7,975 nucleotides of DNA. It comes from Sphingobium sp. (GTDB lineage Bacteria > Pseudomonadota > Alphaproteobacteria > Sphingomonadales > Sphingomonadaceae). The stretch is taken from positions 1 to 7,975 of the forward strand of contig NZ_QFOA01000108.1 of the NCBI RefSeq assembly GCF_003248505.1, written 5' to 3'. Both the position numbers and the translations under genes were made by a program. Positions 7,368 to 7,975 of this stretch are shown here, one piece after another. Position 1 is the stretch's first letter; every line of letters starts with the position of its first letter. Under the pieces are notes generated by a model. It was not told the origin of the DNA, did no database searches, and saw only the letters and a program-made list of their open reading frames with translations.

Positions 7368-7409
7368 GGCGTCAATCTAAGCTGGCCATGGGCATAGGGC
7401 AAGGGCGCG

Positions 7410-7739
7410 TCATGATCGTGTGAACTGCCACGCGGCCCAGAGCCAGCCTGCGATCATCATCGTTCCGCCGATCGGCGTCACCGCACCGAGCCAGCGCGGC
7501 GCGCCCAGCGCCATGGCGTAGAGCGTGACGGCGAAGATAGCTGCGCCCGCCAGCATCAGCATCGCCGCGCCGCGAGCGACGCCCATGATCGCGATGGCGG
7601 CGACGGCATGGATCAACTGATAGAGGCCGCCGGTGCGGAGCCACTCCGCCGCTTTCGCGTCCGCCACGCCGTGTGCGCCGAACGCGCCCGCTCCGATCGC
7701 CATCGCTGCCGAAAGGCAGGCCAGCACAGCCATCATCAT
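7410..7739 (-). CDS. DUF423 family four-helix membrane protein (YgdD-like)
   Basis: 109-residue inner-membrane protein of unknown function. Four hydrophobic segments at about 4-24, 38-55, 57-77 and 84-106. Family motifs are all present: GAFGAHGV near the N terminus, EWLRTGGLYQLIHAV in helix 2, AIFAVTLYAMALG in helix 3, and LGAVTPIGGTMMIAGW at the start of helix 4. Three ATG codons lie in a row (7739, 7736, 7733). The first overlaps the stop of the upstream kef-like gene (ATGA), and GGAGAG at 7747-7742 on the - strand is only 2 bases from it, so initiation at the second or third ATG is also possible and would shorten the protein by one or two residues. A much longer in-frame extension exists upstream but overlaps the kef-like coding region and lacks family similarity, so it was not used. 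Likely co-transcribed with kef and perhaps zur. Confidence 0.9.
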   Translation of the reverse strand: MMMAVLACLSAAMAIGAGAFGAHGVADAKAAEWLRTGGLYQLIHAVAAIAIMGVARGAAMLMLAGAAIFAVTLYAMALGAPRWLGAVTPIGGTMMIAGWLWAAWQFTRS

Positions 7740-7975
7740 TGCTCTCCATCGCCGCGGCTGGCCAGGTTCATCCGCCGACCGGGCCGATACATCAGATCCT
7801 TGGCCGATATCAACGTGCCATGTTCGATCTGCACGGCCATGCGCTGGTCGTCGTTGAGGCGATATTGCCGTTCGACCTCCTCGATCTCGGCATCCGGCAC
7901 GCCCAGCGCCTGCATCGCCTGCGCGCCCATGCAAATCGCCGATTCATAGACTTCGCGAACGACCCCGGCGAGGTC
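7736..7975 (-). CDS. Kef-type K+/H+ antiporter (CPA2 family), C-terminal end only
   Basis: The last 79 residues plus stop of a gene whose beginning lies beyond the right edge. The visible part starts DLAGVVREVYESAICMGAQA and continues with LGVPDAEIEEVERQYRLND. The REVYESA-(6 residues)-QALGV pattern followed by a charged helical tail is what I know from the region after the RCK/TrkA-N nucleotide-binding domain of KefB/KefC-like cation:proton antiporters, which release potassium in response to glutathione adducts or related signals. The membrane and RCK domains themselves are not visible, so subfamily and regulation cannot be judged. The stop overlaps the first ATG of the DUF423 gene by 4 bases, suggesting translational coupling. 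Confidence 0.7.
   Translation of the reverse strand, partial: DLAGVVREVYESAICMGAQAMQALGVPDAEIEEVERQYRLNDDQRMAVQIEHGTLISAKDLMYRPGRRMNLASRGDGEQ
7742..7747 (-). promoter_or_regulatory. Shine-Dalgarno of the DUF423 gene
   Basis: GGAGAG on the - strand, inside the last codons of the kef-like gene. Spacing to the three consecutive ATGs is 2, 5 and 8 bases. The second or third fits normal spacing best; the first overlaps the upstream stop codon. Confidence 0.6.

Noticed and set aside
7740..7934. 65-residue N-terminal extension of the DUF423 protein
   Set aside because: The extension overlaps the kef-like coding region, is Arg/Gly/Ala-rich like other out-of-frame translations, and the family proteins begin at the triple ATG just before the first membrane helix.
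1..7975. Mobile elements, CRISPR arrays, toxin-antitoxin or defence genes
   Set aside because: I looked for them on both strands and found no direct-repeat arrays, transposase or integrase motifs, terminal inverted repeats, or small paired genes outside the listed coding regions.

Overview
The window reads as ordinary chromosomal DNA of a high-GC alphaproteobacterium, most likely a sphingomonad (Sphingomonadales). This rests on the ileS-lspA-BamF(DUF3035) string, the DUF4403 lipoprotein, the protein signatures and the strong G/C preference at third codon positions; no rRNA or other taxonomic marker is present, so it is an inference. I see no tRNA or rRNA genes, insertion sequences, CRISPR arrays, integrases or phage genes. 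Coding density is very high and no gene-free stretch exceeds about 100 bases.

Left part, + strand (1-3318): a tight operon of three genes. It begins with the 3' five-sixths of ileS (isoleucyl-tRNA synthetase, 5' end cut by the window). lspA (lipoprotein signal peptidase) follows after 4 bases, and then a small BamF-type lipoprotein gene whose GTG start overlaps the lspA stop by 4 bases. LspA is the enzyme expected to mature the lipoprotein encoded right after it.

Right part, - strand (3328-7975): five genes all read leftwards. In transcription order they are the C-terminal end of a Kef-type potassium/proton antiporter, a four-helix DUF423 membrane protein (4-base overlap with kef), a Zur-like Fur-family zinc regulator, dxs (first enzyme of the MEP isoprenoid pathway), and a 495-residue DUF4403 lipoprotein with a TTG start. 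The two blocks converge, with only 9 bases between the bamF and DUF4403 stop codons.

The functions are mostly housekeeping: translation, lipoprotein maturation and outer-membrane assembly, isoprenoid precursors, zinc and potassium homeostasis. I found no convincing new multi-gene system. The points most worth a second look are an apparent internal duplication in the DUF4403 lipoprotein, the CxxH ending of the Zur-like regulator in place of the usual CxxC, a local drop in GC inside the ileS editing domain, and the TTG start of the DUF4403 gene directly behind a 12-codon open frame.
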